Source: Gnetum montanum
Lineage: Eukaryota; Streptophyta; Gnetopsida; Gnetales; Gnetaceae
DNA length: 64,000 nucleotides
Reading direction: 5' to 3'
Assembly: GCA_015680685.1 (NCBI GenBank)
Contig: MNCI01036463.1
Span: 1,191,228-1,255,227, forward strand
The position numbers and the translations under genes are program-made. Position 1 is the first letter of the stretch. Each line of letters starts with the position of its first letter. The notes under the pieces are model-generated. The model had not been told where the DNA came from and made no database searches. It was given only the letters and a program-made list of their open reading frames with translations. Below are positions 41,641 through 53,818 of this stretch, piece by piece.

Positions 41641-43938
41641 AGGGTCTTTATACACATCCATGGCCTAGTTTTGTGGTTGGACAGGGTTGGCCTCATCAAA
41701 GGTGATTTGGCCTTCATCGATAATTCGTTGTATGTCTTGTTTTAGGGTGAAACAGTAATCCGTGCCGTGTCCATTACGTTGGTGATAATCGCAGAAGCGG
41801 TCCATTCTAAAGCCTTTTGGTACTGGAGGCTCATCTGGCATTGCTAGGCTTGGGTTCTGAACCAGTTGACAAAATCGATCATGCCTCTAGATGGCAGCAG
41901 GGGATAACTATTTATGTTTCATTAATCCAGCCTTTAGGAGTTGGTTGAATAGTTGCGATGGCTTCATAGTCAATGGCGTGTATTGGGAGGGGTCCTTCAT
42001 CTCAAAGTTTCTCGTACGGTTTGGTGTTGGGTTATGTGATGAGGATGATTCTGGTGTGATCGCGGTAGCAATTTTAGCATGATTAGTAGGGGCAACAGGC
42101 AGTTTGCTTTGTTGTCCCACATTTTCTTGTTGTGTTTCCGCTACTAGCACTATAGTTGTTTTAGCCTTTTCTTTATCTTTCTTACTGTGTTGATTCTTAA
42201 AAGCCAAATACGCAGGATCATGGCTATTTTGGGCCGCCTCCTCTATGTTTTTAATCTATACAAAGGCTTGATTGAGGTTACGCGCATTGAGATAATATAA
42301 CTTGGATTTAAAAAAGTCGTTAACAACCCCCTTTAGAATGGTGAGGAGATACGTCTCTGGGATCGGCTCATGGAGCTCATTGAGAGTAGCACTCCATCTT
42401 TGGATGAATTTTTGTATAGGTTCCAAAGGTGCTTGTTTGACCTATATAAGGCTGTCAAGTGTCGCTTCAGGTTTCAAGTTATACTTGAACCTGGTAACGA
42501 ATTGATGTAACAAGTCCTCTAGAGAAAATATCAAGTTTCTTGGCAAGGCCCGATACCAATCAAGTGCTCTCCCTGCGAGGGACATTGGGAACACTCGCAA
42601 AATGACATGTGGACACACCTGAAGTAATGCGCATTCTAGTCTAAATATTATAAGGTGAGCATTGGGGTCTGTCTCCCCATTCTATTTAGTTAGCGTAGGC
42701 AATGATACACCCTTGGGTAATGTTAGGGGCAGAACTGAAGAGTTGATAGGGTCATCGTGATAAAAATCTACTACCTTCAGCTCTCCATCGACGGTTGTCT
42801 TGAGGCGTTTGACCTCGTCAGTTAGTTCCTGCATTAGTTTTTTGGTGTCAACCCAATCTTGGGCACTAGGTGAGATGGCAGGTTGGGGATGTTGTGCGGT
42901 GTACATATTAGATTGTTGGGTAGTGGGTTGGAAGGCGAAAAGTTGTGTAGTTGGAGGCTGTACTTGCGGGATATTTATAACGGGTGGTACTAGGGGCGGC
43001 ACATTGTAGGCAAGGGGTTGCTGTTGTTGTGGTTATCCTTGAGGGATGTTGGCCGGTGGAATTGTGTGAGGCGGTATGTTATAGTGAGGGGGTGGATGTG
43101 ATTGAGCACCAATCGCTGCCCATTGCCTGGTCATGGTTTCCGTGGGAATCCCCTGAACTTGTTAGGTTACAGCAGTGAAAGGGTCTCTATGGGTTTGGAT
43201 CCGGGGGATATAATGAGCGGACGTAGAAGCCAGTATCACATGCAGCATCCCGATCACTAGGGGCGGGAAGGTTGCCCCTACATTATTTTGAGGGGGTTTT
43301 ACTTGCGAGGATGGGGCTATGGTTGCCACAAGGAGAATAGCAAGAGGGAGTGTATTGAGTTGCGGGTCGGTTATAGGAGGAATCTAAACAAGTGCGGATG
43401 GTTCCTGTTGGGGTATTTGTGCTTGAGTGAATCTAAATGGTTGAAGGGACGTAATTTCCCCTGTGGCTGGATGAAACATCGGGTTGACATAGGTTTGTGG
43501 ACTAAGCGTATGGTACGAATCTTCATGCTCGGATTGGGCTTCGAACTCATCCTCCTCTTCCGGTTCAGGATTTACTACAGGCTGATCTAGAGATTGGCTC
43601 TTTTGTAGGAGGAGTTATGTGATGAGCTCAGAGTAAGGATCTGGAAGGGGGATGATATCGTATGGGGAAGGAATGAACTCTTGTCCTTCCTTATAGAAAA
43701 GTTCGTATTGCCTCTTAACTTTCATTTTGGCTCGGTCCACGGCTAGGCTGGCCTATACTTTCATGCATATGAAATTGTACTAGTATTCAGTTATAATGTT
43801 AGACGATGGGTTTCTCCCTTGCAATCTAAGAGACCGGCGAGGCCCCACTGTGGGTTGTACCACGGGCTGTTGAACATCCATGGTGCCTACAAGGTCTGTG
43901 ACCTAGGTGGTTCTAGTGGTGGAGTTTGCGGTGTTCAT
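41640..43938 (-). pseudogene. Element 2 gag
   Basis: Start MNTANST at 43938. GPRRSLRLQGRNP marks the N-terminal region. 43002-42682 has TTQSNMYTAQHPQPA and KKLMQELTDEVKRLKTTVDGELKVVDF, leading to LTLPKGVSLPTLTK. The capsid core follows to about 42420. 42207-41908 matches AFRNQHTKKDKEKAK of element 1. The nucleocapsid knuckle FCDYHQRNGHGTDYC (about 41795-41750) is intact here, unlike in element 1. Several stops, many at TGG or CAA/CAG codons. It would form the particle core and bind RNA. Confidence 0.85.
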
Positions 43939-43989
43939 GATGCGTAGTTGAGCACGCAACGCTATGAAGGGATATGCAACTGGTGTACC

Positions 43990-44660
43990 TAGTACGGCGT
44001 AAACCTTCGTTCGTGGTGCACAGCGTATAAACTGGGTCTCAGCGTATGGGCTTCAACGGCCAGCATATAGTGACAGCGTATAGGTATACAGCGTATAGTG
44101 GTAGCGTAGAGAATCTATGGCGTAGAGCGTACAGCGTATACACTAAGCAGCGTAGACAGCGTCAGCGTACAGCATAAACAGGGTTTACAGCGTACAGAGT
44201 GTAGCGTATACTGGATGGCAGTGTAGACGAGTCTATGGCGTAGAGCGTACAGCGTATACGCTAAGTAGCGTAGACAGCGTTAGCGTATAGCGTAAATAGG
44301 GTTTACAGCGTACAGAGTGTAGCATATACTGGACGACAGCGTAGACGAGTCTAAGGCGTAGAGCATACAGCGTATATGCAAAGCAGCGTAGACTAAGTCT
44401 ACGGCGTAGAGAGTGCAGCGTAAATTTAGCAACAGCGTGTATGTTAGCAACGTAAACAGAGTTCTGTGTGCGGCGTAGACCTAGTTTAGAGCATAAAGTG
44501 TGCAGCGTATATGTCAGCAGTGTAGACGCTGGGGACTTTGCAGACAGAGTCGGCTTCTAGTTAGCAGCGTAAACGCTAGGAGTTCTGTGAACAAGGATGG
44601 CATATACTCAATAGCGTAGACGCTGAGAGTTCTAAAGCACAGTAAGTTTTAAGCAGTAGC
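43990..44660. repeat. Leader repeats of element 2
   Basis: Dense AGCGTATACGCT-type motifs between gag and the 5' LTR. Between about 44100 and 44400 there are two to three units of about 119 bp sharing GGCGTAGAGCGTACAGCGTA and AGGGTTTACAGCGTACAGAG. The element 1 leader has the same core motif but a different unit length (about 48 bp). Confidence 0.85.
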
Positions 44661-44681
44661 CCTCCTTCTAGCGCTAATTTC
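44655..44681 (-). other. Primer binding site region, element 2
   Basis: Minus-strand GAAATTAGCGCTAGAAGGAGGGC next to the LTR, one base different from element 1 (TTGGCGCTAGAAGG). tRNA not identified. Confidence 0.6.
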
Positions 44682-46002
44682 TGTACCGTCCAAAATCGTC
44701 GGTCTCCAGCTAGAATGAAACAAAAATCGGGAGATCATCGGACACGCACAGAAGACCCTACCTTCGTTTGAGGGTAAGCTGGAACTGATGAAGGCAGAGT
44801 ATCTTGAGTGGTCCGCACGCAGATCAGGAAAGGATTTCCCCAAACGTACACCGAGGTGCTATACGCCAGGTTATACGTAAACAACGTAATAGATGTAAAG
44901 CATAGCATAAATAGTATAATTGGCGAAAATGGAGCGTAAATGTAAAAGAGCGTGAACAGTATACATGCAACAATTAATGCAAAACTATAACAGATTTTAG
45001 GAAGAAAATGCAGCAATATTATTACAAAGTGAGAGTTACAATGCACCGGTCTAACGCAGTTGTGGCTTTCACACAAGGCAAACGAATAGCCCCAGTGGAT
45101 GCAAGGATGACTGTGTGCTGGTTCAAACTGCAGGCACAGCGTAGAGGTTGTATGCTCAACGTACAGGGTTGAGGTCCAACATATAAGGTTCTCTGCTCTG
45201 GTTCTTAGCGTCTCTATTTTTCTCTCTGTTTTGCTCCAAATTGCCAACCTCCCTATATCTAGTGAAAAATTACGACTTTTATACAGGTTTAGACGCTAGA
45301 CTCGGGTTGGGTGACACGTGGCCCGTTGATCAAGTGCAAAAGAATAAAATTTACAAGTGTACAACATGCTGCATGTACTGAGCATATACGCTAGGCGTAT
45401 ACGCTGTATCTAGTGGGCGTAGACTCTGGGCGTATATGCTGGGCATGCAGAACGTATACGCTGGATGTATACGCTACGTCTGTTGGGCGTATACATTGGG
45501 CGTATACACTGATGGTTGCTTTGTTCGTGTGAATTGCTTCTTGGTACCAAATCTTGTTCTGCAGTGCTATTTCCATGCCGTCTTTGGGGATTGCATGTTG
45601 GGCGTATACATCAGTCGAATAGGCTAAGCGTACTTGTAAGGCGTGTACGCTGGGCATGTACGCTAGACGTCTACGCTGGGCGTATACGCTGTGGATGTGT
45701 ACGCTGAGTAATGTGAACTTAAGCGTATACGCTAAGAATGTGAACTTGGGCATATACGCTAGGCGTATACGCTGAGAATGTATACTTTGTGAAAACTAAG
45801 TATCTTGACTCCGAAGTTGCCATGTTTGATACCAGATGCCGCTGTGGTCGTCTGTGAGTCGTAGGGACCTGCTTCTTGTTGAGTTCAACTCCACTTAGAA
45901 CTGTTTGTGGGGTCGTCAAGCTTTTAGTCATGCTGAGGAACGTCATGACTTAGCTCGATTCTTGTTGAAGAAGTACTAAACTCAAAATTTTGTAGTGTTT
46001 CA
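44682..46002 (-). repeat. Right (5') LTR of element 2
   Basis: Starts TGTACCGTCCAAAATCGTC and ends TTGTAGTGTTTCA, so TG...CA ends are kept. 1321 bp. Minus-strand TATAAAAG box at 45276-45283. GCGTA-motif clusters at about 44850-44950 and 45380-45780. Followed by the target duplicate CCTAC (46003-46007). Confidence 0.92.
45276..45283 (-). promoter_or_regulatory. TATA box in 5' LTR of element 2
   Basis: Minus-strand TATAAAAG, conserved at 27562-27569 in the 3' LTR. Expected to drive gag-pol. Confidence 0.65.
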
Positions 46003-46007
46003 CCTAC
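46003..46007. other. Target-site duplication of element 2, right copy
   Basis: CCTAC, identical to 26963-26967. Confidence 0.85.
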
Positions 46008-47749
46008 CATCACTGAGAAGACCTGCAAGGATCCGATTTTGAGCCACTGGCTCCTGCCTTGGACTTTCCTCGAAGATCAACTAGAAGCCTATATAGAAAA
46101 GAAAAGAAAAGAGGAAACTATTGCTTAGTGAAGAGGAAGCTACCCCTTTAGACTGATAGCCAAAGACTATTTGGGACTCCCTTTCTTGATTGATCCAAAG
46201 CCCTTCCCCTAGACTCCATTTTATAGCCGCTGCAACCATCCATAATGATGTCTATGTTTCATGTAACGGTTACAAAAACCACCATCACTTCTTGTGTAAT
46301 AATGCCCACATTTTCCAATTAAGTGCCCACTTATATCCATAACCATCGTAACTTCCAAAACATTTGCCACTAATGATCGTAACCGCCATCATTAATGAGC
46401 GTAATTATCGTAACTTCCAAAACGTTTGCCACTAATGATTGTAACTACTACCATTAATGACCACCACCTGGTAGTTTAAATGCCCACTACTCTCATGATT
46501 TTACTGTGGTTATTAAGGGAGAGAAATAGAAACATTGATAATCATGGCCCCATGTGAGCATGGGAGTGTTAACATCAACAATGTCAACTATCAAATTCTC
46601 AAAAATGTTACTTTTCAACTACAACTTCAAGCAAAAATGCTACTAGTGAAAGTTGAACAACTAATTTTTTTTATAGTATTAATTTATTAATGTTTTAAAG
46701 ACTCAAGGATGAGAAACTTTCAACTTTTGCTGCTATTAGTTTTTTATTTCTAATTAATGTATTTTTTTTTCTTTAGAGAGTTTTCTCCTTCATTTTATAA
46801 GAAACTATTAATGCCAACTCTCCCATGCTAGCATAAGGCCACTAATTAATTCGTTTATCCACTAAGATATGGTTTCACAATTTGAAGCCATTACTTTATT
46901 TGAAACAAATTACATAAGAGGTGCCTCCAGACAATATTATTCAAATATTAAATGTTATACATAACTTATGTTTAATAATCATGTAGCTCGTGTAGTATCA
47001 TGTCAAATAAAGTTTCAACAAACACTCCAATGTACTTAAATTGATGTCTTGTGTATCTTTAGCCATTATCCTTAATTTACTGTTGTTTTTCTAAAGCCGA
47101 GAAATCGACAACAGAGCCATTACCAGTAGTTGAAACTTGCAACGCAACTTCTCACCCTTGGATTCCAATACAAACGCTGCCCATGCATGCCAATCACCCT
47201 CTGACATTGGTGACTATTTTGCAATAGCCAGACTGTAAACGTAACAAAATAGCCAAACAGATAATGCAAGATCTTGGATTAAGGTAAATTATGGAATCTT
47301 CCCATTCTACCTCTCTTTCTTGACTGTGATTTGTGCTGTTGTTGCCATGCATGTTATCATTACAGATGGCAATAGCTAAAATCGTGGTGTTAACCGTTCT
47401 GTAGGCTTTCCCATTTCGTCTCTATGGATGATTTTTCAGAACCGTATACCAACTTCCTATTTTCCATCCATAGGTTTCGGTGTTGTTTCTTTGTAATGTA
47501 AATATTTCCAGGCTCACATGGTTTCATACAGAATTATATACTTTGACTGTGGCATTGTGAACCACCCACACTCTCTCACGAATCGCTAACCATGGAGTGG
47601 TCCATTATCTTGACAAGTATTTTGGAGCAGAACATAGGTTTCAACTTAGGAATTTTAAAAAAAAAGGTATTAAATTTGGATGGATTATCAAACATATGAA
47701 TTATCCTCCCTCCTCTAACAACTCCAATTGTCTCTGTCTTTGGTGCAGG
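46008..47749. other. Unassigned flank between element 2 and the LINE
   Basis: Mixed sequence without recognisable coding exons. At 46330-46450 a GTAACTTCCAAAACrTTTGCCACTAATGATyGTAAC unit is repeated two to three times. Otherwise AT-rich. A host-gene flank is possible but not shown. Confidence 0.4.
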
Positions 47750-47763
47750 TAAGGTGCAGTATT
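47750..47763. other. Target-site duplication of LINE, left copy
   Basis: TAAGGTGCAGTATT, identical to 53554-53567. Confidence 0.85.
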
Positions 47764-48369
47764 GGCGGGGTGGGGGGAGGAGGTGGGGGTTTTTATTAAT
47801 ATTAAAAGAGTAACAATTACAATAACCACAATAAGTCACAGGGTTAAGGGAAGGGGGAACAGAGATAACTGTGAATGAGACTCGAGAACAACCTGATAAA
47901 TAAATGATTACTAAAGGGGAGCCCGATTTGGGGCACTACCAAACATCAACTCAAACTAACTTGTTACACAAGAGAATGACATAAATTTAGATGAGGTAGA
48001 GAGATGTCAGTAAAGGACAGAGAGTTTCAAATGGTGGCTCCACACAACTGAAAGAAGGGAAGCTTCCTTGCAGAGATTATTGATGATGAGTGATGCTAAA
48101 ATGCACGGGTCTTTCTCAAAGTTGTAGGAGATGAACCAACTGATGACTATCCAGATTGAACTTGGATGCTTGAGATGTGAGTTGGAAATGAATGAGGCAA
48201 AAGTTTTGCAACTTCTCTAACCTGGTAAGTAAGTAGACATTTGTTAGAATATTTTGTCCTTTGAAAAATAACATTGCATCTGTGCTTCTAAATATAATAT
48301 AAAATAATAGGCCTAATAACTTTCCACAAAAAATTGAAATTAGTAGAAGTAATGATCAAAAGGCCGAAT

Positions 48370-48640
48370 ATGGCATCATCTTAAGATAGCTTGCATGATG
48401 GAAAAACTTTGGAAGCCCACTCCCACACATGCTGAGCAAAGGGACAATGCCAAAACATGTCGACAGAGTCATCTTGTCCACCATAAAGAGGGCAATTGGG
48501 ATTGGGAATCCCTAGATATTCTAAACATCTACCAATTGGTAGACCATGGTGGAGGAGACACCAGAGGAATTGCTTAATTTTGGGGAGGGTCAGTAGTTTC
48601 CAAATATGTTGGAAGAGGGGGATCAATAAATTTTCTAACT
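48370..48640 (-). pseudogene. LINE zf-RVT zinc-binding domain
   Basis: Open segment with KIKQFLWCLLHHGLPIGRCL, CPLYGGQDDSVDMFWHCPFAQHVWEWA. The C...C and HxxxxC positions of the plant LINE zf-RVT domain are partly kept; the second Cys of the CPxC pair is Gly. Lies at the C-terminal end of the LINE ORF2. Confidence 0.8.
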
Positions 48641-49599
48641 CTTGTTTGTGCCAAGACTTATTACAGCATTGAATGACCTTAGATGGGTCTTACATAAGGT
48701 GAAAGGGGATAGATGGTCAATAAGGCAGGAGTTTAACCCCATTAATCCATTGAAGGCCATGAAAAGGGCTTTGCACCGTGACATCTAGTTGCCAATGACC
48801 ATGGAGAAAGGAGTAAATCTTGACTAGGAAATGGTTCATTGTGTCCAACTCCCCATACAAATTATTAAACTCAACCCCCAAAATCTAATGACCAGCCAGC
48901 CTAAGACAATTCAAAGAAATAACCTCTTTCTGATACTAAGAGGTAGCAACCTTAGCATTTGTGATGGCAAGGGGAGTGGGTGACAAAGGTAACCACCACG
49001 GACATAATTTAGAGAGGATAGTAGGGTTGATCTTGACATGAGTCCAATTAATGTAACTTTGTAGAATTTGCTAGGCCCTCCAAATGATTTTGAAAACATG
49101 AGATCCAAGAAGAATGATAGTGAGGGGGGAAAGGATCCAATTGACAAAATGGATACCTTTCCAAAAGGGCTTTTTTTTTTTAGGAAATGCTTGATGAAAC
49201 CTTAATTGGAGGAGGGTCCCAATAATATCTGAGGCATCTAAATGCTATACCAACCACTTAGCAACTAGGGTAATTCCTTGCTTAAAGGAATTCAAAAGAC
49301 CTAAACCATTATTATTCTTGGGAAGAGTAACAATATTCCAAGCGAATGGATGGAAACCTTTCTGAGAATCTTTGAAAGACCACACAAAGTCACAAAATAA
49401 TTTTTCTAGCCTCTAGTAGGTAGCTTGGGAGGGGGCCCAACACGAAGAGTAATACACATAGGTTGACGCACATATGGGCTTACATACGAGGTATTTACCT
49501 GCAAGTGTGAGGGATTTAGTCTTCCATTTGGCAAGTTTCTTTTGAATCCCATAAATAACCTACTCCAAGAGAATAGAGGTTGAACCTCTAAAATGGAAA

Positions 49600-50760
49600 G
49601 GGATTCCCAGAATCTTAATGATGTCTTGATCCTAAAGCTGCTTCCAATTATAGTTGGTTACATGTTTGTAATTGCTAGTAAAGCTATAGATAGAGGATTT
49701 ATTCCAATTTATAGTGGAGCCTAAGAGTGTGCAATATTGCTCCATCCTTGATGAGAGGTGGTGCAAATTGGTGATTGTGTTTTGAATGAGAAAAAAAGAG
49801 AGTTGTCGGTGAAGTGCATATTGAGAAGCTATTGTTGAGAGGAAGAAAGGCAGACCCCAGTGAGAAATTTTATTTGAATGTCTTGGTTTGTTTGATGACA
49901 AAGAAAGTTAGCTGCGATGATAAAGAGATAGGGGGCGAGAGGACAACCTTGCCACACTAACCTATGTATAGGAAAGGATGAGGTAATGCTAAACGTAGTG
50001 GCTATTCTTATAGTAGCATCTGAGAATAAGCATTTCACCATATGTAGGAACTTAGGTCCAAAACCAAGTTTGGTTATGGTCTGCAAGATAAAGTCCCACT
50101 TTATGTTGTCATAATCCTTAACGTAATCAAGTTTCACTAGGAGAATATCTTGTCCATCATCCTCTACCCACTTGAGACCTTCCCACACCATAACCACATT
50201 ATCTAAAATATATCGACTAAGAACAAATCCTACTTGCTAGGAAGATATGATTTGGCCAAGAATTTTTTTTTAGCCGTAAGGCTAAGCACTTGGCCCAAAT
50301 TTTATACACCACATTGAGAAGAGTTATGGGACGCTAGTTGGAGATATTGGTAAGATTCCCAAACTTAGGGAGGAGATGAATAACCCCTTGATTTAGATTG
50401 GTCCCAAGGGAACCAGTTAGGATAGCCTCATTAATGACCTACAAAAGATCATTTCCCACCAAATCCCAATGAGTTTGAAAAAATTGCACTGGGAAACCAT
50501 CATAACTAGGAGCCTTCCCACGACTTAACTTAGAACAGGCCATTTGTAGCTCCACCATAGTGATATTAGCGTCAAGACTTTGTAGCGTAGTGGAATTGAT
50601 AAGGCGAGGATAATTGGGGGTGATAGCCTTGAATGAAGAGATGTCCATTGAGGTAGTTGCAAAAACGGTTTCATAGTGGCTCTTAAGAAAAGAGAGGATA
50701 CTATTGTGGTTAGTAATGGTGGTACCATCACTAGAAATTTTGTCTATAGAATGTGAAGGG
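49600..50760 (-). pseudogene. LINE reverse transcriptase domain
   Basis: Segments 50648-50439 (LQMACSKLSRGKAPSYDGFPVQFFQTHW), 50197-49829 (LLVKLDYVKDYDNIKWDFILQTITKLGFG, WQGCPLAPYLFIIAANFL) and 49901-49632 match the LINE RT motifs KAPGPDG, LKLDxxKAYDxxxW and QGCPLSPYLF. The catalytic (F/Y)ADD box is degraded to FTDN, so no activity is expected. Frameshift near 49860 and several stops. Confidence 0.85.
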
Positions 50761-50999
50761 GAATCAATATTAAGATACTTAAAAAATTCTTTACAGTGTT
50801 CATCTTGAATATTTAACCAAGTGAGTCGACTTTTAGTTAAGGCACTTTGTGCTCAGTACACGTCCTAATGTTGAAAGGCTAATTAGGTTTTAGCTAGCTC
50901 CTTGTGCACTAGAGTGTTGAAAGGATCTTAAGCTAGTCTATTAGTGAGATGTTCAATAGTGAGGTGAATGTTATTGTATTCTTGTCTAGCCTGAGTAGC

Positions 51000-51510
51000 C
51001 ATTTCCTTACCATACGAACGAGCAAAGTTCCGCACTTGACATGAAGCACGAAGCTACCAATGAATCCAACCCACTAGATTCAGCATTCCAAAGGTTGGAT
51101 CGAAGAAGTTGGATAGAAGGGGAAGAAAAGCAATTGTTGTGTAGGTGGAAAAGATGGAATTTTTTTTTGTTAGGGCTGCTATGAATCTGGATAGATATAG
51201 AGATAGGAAGATGGTCTGATAGGGTAGCATGGTGACGAACTGTAGTAGCAGAGAAGGCTTTCCATAAAGAAAGGGTGCAGAAATAGAACCTATCTAACCT
51301 ACTATAGATGTGAGGCTGCCTAGGACAGAGATTTCTCCAAGTAAATCTATGGAGGGAAACACACACAGAGGTGTCCACCCCATTAGAAAGGTAAAACCTT
51401 TACATGAAGGTGGACCAGGTCTAATACTCAAAATTGGGTAGTTGAAAAAACACCCCTTCAAGCTTATATTGAGGGAATTAAAGCATATTAAAATCACCTC
51501 CAAATATCCA
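51000..51510 (-). pseudogene. LINE endonuclease domain, C-terminal part
   Basis: 51378-51007 contains TWRNLCPRQPHIYSRLDRFY and HHATLSDHLPISISI, the RLDRxL and SDHxPI motifs of the APE-type endonuclease of L1 elements, which nicks target DNA. The preceding 51503-51294 overlaps in another frame (NFRYLEVILICFNSLNIS), the position of the GGDFN motif, showing a frameshift. The N-terminal half (about 51510-51900) is too broken to follow. Confidence 0.7.
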
Positions 51511-51904
51511 ATTGACTAGAGGAAGAGAATTTGCAAGTTCTTACCAAAGGAGAGTTCGTTCTGTGGAGTCGTTTGGGGCATATATTGAGTAGATTTCAAA
51601 AGGGTCATGCGAGGAGGAGAAGGTCACCTAGAAAATGTTATGCCCAAAATCAAAACCACTTTGAAGGATTTTATTTTGCCAGTAGAACAAGAGGAGGATG
51701 ACAGCACCTCCTTTCCCACTCACGTGGGACGTCGCTAGAATTGACGAGTGAGAAAGAAACCAATGGGCGGAAAAGGATAAAAGATTAGCTAAAACCTTAA
51801 TTTCTTGAAGGAGAACAAAATCAAAGGCTATATTAAGACTAGAAATAAAGTTGCCTACTCTCTTCCATCAAAGCCTACTAGTAAGGCCTCGAACGTTCCA
51901 TGAA

Positions 51905-52760
51905 ACAAGGTTCATGGGGAATGAAGGGTTTTTTTGATTAAGAGGTCAACGGAAGGTTCGAAAGTCGAAGTATCAACTTCCATTGTTCCTGACAAGAGGG
52001 CAAAGGAATTTTTGGTAGAGTCAAGGACCACAGAAATGTTTAGTGAAGAGGAGGTGGAGGGTGGAGTAGAATGAAAGGAAGCCTTGACTTGTTTCCTTCC
52101 ACTGTCCACCACAAACTCCTTAACCAAAACAAAGTCCTTGATTTCCTTCAAGGGGATGACCTGGGCTAAGGTGTGAGTAAATGACTATGGTTTTTGTAGC
52201 TTGGAGGGGCTAGACTGAGAGGAGGATTATGGAGCTATTGAGGAAGGATATCCAAACTTGAAGGCTTCTAAGGGTGGGCGCAATGGTATGACTAGGGAAC
52301 AAGTTTGTTGAGATGCTATGGGTTTTTTCTTCTTGGCTAGGAAGGGACACACTGATATATGTTGCTTGGCCGTATGATAATAGCTACACAAGTTTGGAAG
52401 GTAAAAATAGTCTACTTTCTGGGTGAAGAGTTTACCACCAGTAGCAAGGGTTAATGAGGTCTTCCGAAGAGCTATGTCAAGTTCAATACAATAATAGCGA
52501 ATTTGAGTTCCATTGATCATCGCACAATGATTGGAAATAATAGGATCCAAGGTGCTCATAATATCCCTCTCAACGGATGAAAAATGAGTGGAAGATTGGG
52601 CAATTCCACGTAATAGGGAATTGTGTTGAAGGCTAGGTTGTTGACATTAAAGTCAAATCTCAAGGTGCATGCTATTAGGATTACATTCCATGTTGGAAAA
52701 ATTTTTAAAGAGAGAGCCTTCTCGACCTGAAAGGCATTGGATAGTTCCACCAAAATGAAG
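51905..52760 (-). pseudogene. LINE ORF1 (DUF4283-like, zinc knuckle)
   Basis: 52753-52556 and 52559-52227 form a DUF4283-like N-terminal region (VEKALSLKIFPTWNVILIACTLRFDF...YVELPNLPLIF) and a degenerate knuckle (YLPNLCSYYHTAKQHISVC, where CxxCxxxGHxxxxC is usual). 52151-51912 is the Ser/Lys-rich tail. ORF1 of plant L1 elements binds RNA. A frame change separates the two halves. Confidence 0.6.
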
Positions 52761-53553
52761 TTTTAGGTGTAGTATCAAGCATGAGAGACCTAAATTCCCT
52801 AGAGCCGAAGGAGGCTTTGGACATGAGTGTTAATACTTGAAGACCTTGATAAAAATCCCATAATTTGAAAATAAAATAAAATGTGTTGTGAAATCTTTGG
52901 AAACTACCTCAAAAATATCATCAGGTAGAAGAAAGTCAATTTGAGGTGAGATAGAGGAACTTCCTTGAGGGAGAGCAGAACCAGATAATTTGCCATTGCA
53001 ACACACCAACCCACGAAGCAAGTGTAGCAATGGCAAGAACAACAACACCACAACCACAACCACAAAGGAAGCCCCAATTTTTGGGAAAGCCCACCGCAAC
53101 AAGGACACCCCGCACTTCCAACGTAGCATAGCAAAGCCCCACACTGCCTCTTCATAGCAGCAACATAGAGACACCCAACCACAGCCCCAAACTACCACTG
53201 GATCTCAACGCTACAGCAAGGAAAACCATAGGGAGTTGCCACGACAACAATGGTAGAGAGAGGCATTGTAGCCCAAGCCCATTGAAGCTAGGCCTAGGAC
53301 AATGCGACTGAAAGAGAAAAATGGCCAAGCAAAACCTAGAAAAATTGCTAGAAATCACAACTAGGGAAAACAAGCAAAGGCAAAGCTGCCTTGCTCCCCA
53401 CCAAACACTAGGAAAGTGATGAGCATCGGTGGCACCACAAGACACAAAGTGCAAGAGTGCTCAATGGCACAGCAGTGAAAAATAGAAATAAAGAGCGCCA
53501 ATTGTTACTGGGAGCTGTACCAATGATTTTGGAAAAAATCAGTCATTGTAGGA

Positions 53554-53567
53554 TAAGGTGCAGTATT
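53554..53567. other. Target-site duplication of LINE, right copy
   Basis: TAAGGTGCAGTATT, identical to 47750-47763. Confidence 0.85.
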
Positions 53568-53818
53568 ATGTTGCCAACACAGCCATTGTGTCTGCAAATT
53601 TAGGATTCCAAAAACTCCATAAGAAATTCTTAGAATCTAATACCGACCCACATCAACAAATGGATGCATGCAATTACCTTCCCATAACATACAACATTCC
53701 ATGCCATTGAGAATAATGTTGGAACACTAAGCCACTATCAGCTATTATTTGAAAAGTTGCAAGAGCTAAAGTAGGCATAGGAATAGCAATATGTTGTGGC
53801 TAAATTGTACATATACTT

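Larger units (their letters stand above)
26968..46002 (-). mobile_element. Element 2: complete 19,035-bp Tat-lineage Ty3/gypsy element with antisense cargo gene
   Basis: Bounded by two LTRs and the 5-bp duplication CCTAC. Minus-strand order: 5' LTR 44682-46002, PBS, repeat-rich leader, gag (43938 down to about 41640), linker, protease (about 40500-40097), short-repeat array, antisense eight-exon gene (39107-34652 on the plus strand), promoter and short repeats, RT (33750), RNase H, second RNase H, integrase (to 30266), 3' repeats, 3' LTR 26968-28269. The second, archaeal-type RNase H places it in the Tat clade. All pol domains share one frame, broken only by stops. Element 1 shares this unusual order, so it is a family feature. 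Confidence 0.92.
47764..53553 (-). mobile_element. L1-type LINE retrotransposon, near full length, decayed
   Basis: Bounded by a 14-bp direct repeat. On the minus strand, right to left: a GC-richer 5' region (53553-52800), ORF1, an endonuclease, RT and a C-terminal zinc-binding domain, then a 3' UTR to 47764. The 3' end on the minus strand reads a short A5 followed by a C-rich run (CCCCCACCTCCTCCCCCCAC) instead of a long poly-A. All reading frames are broken. Plant L1-type elements normally move by target-primed reverse transcription, and the long target duplication fits that. Confidence 0.85.

Noticed and set aside
53152-53454. Minus-strand 100-codon frame near the LINE 5' end
   Set aside because: Composition-driven frame in the GC-rich 5' region; overlaps other frames and lacks LINE ORF1 motifs.
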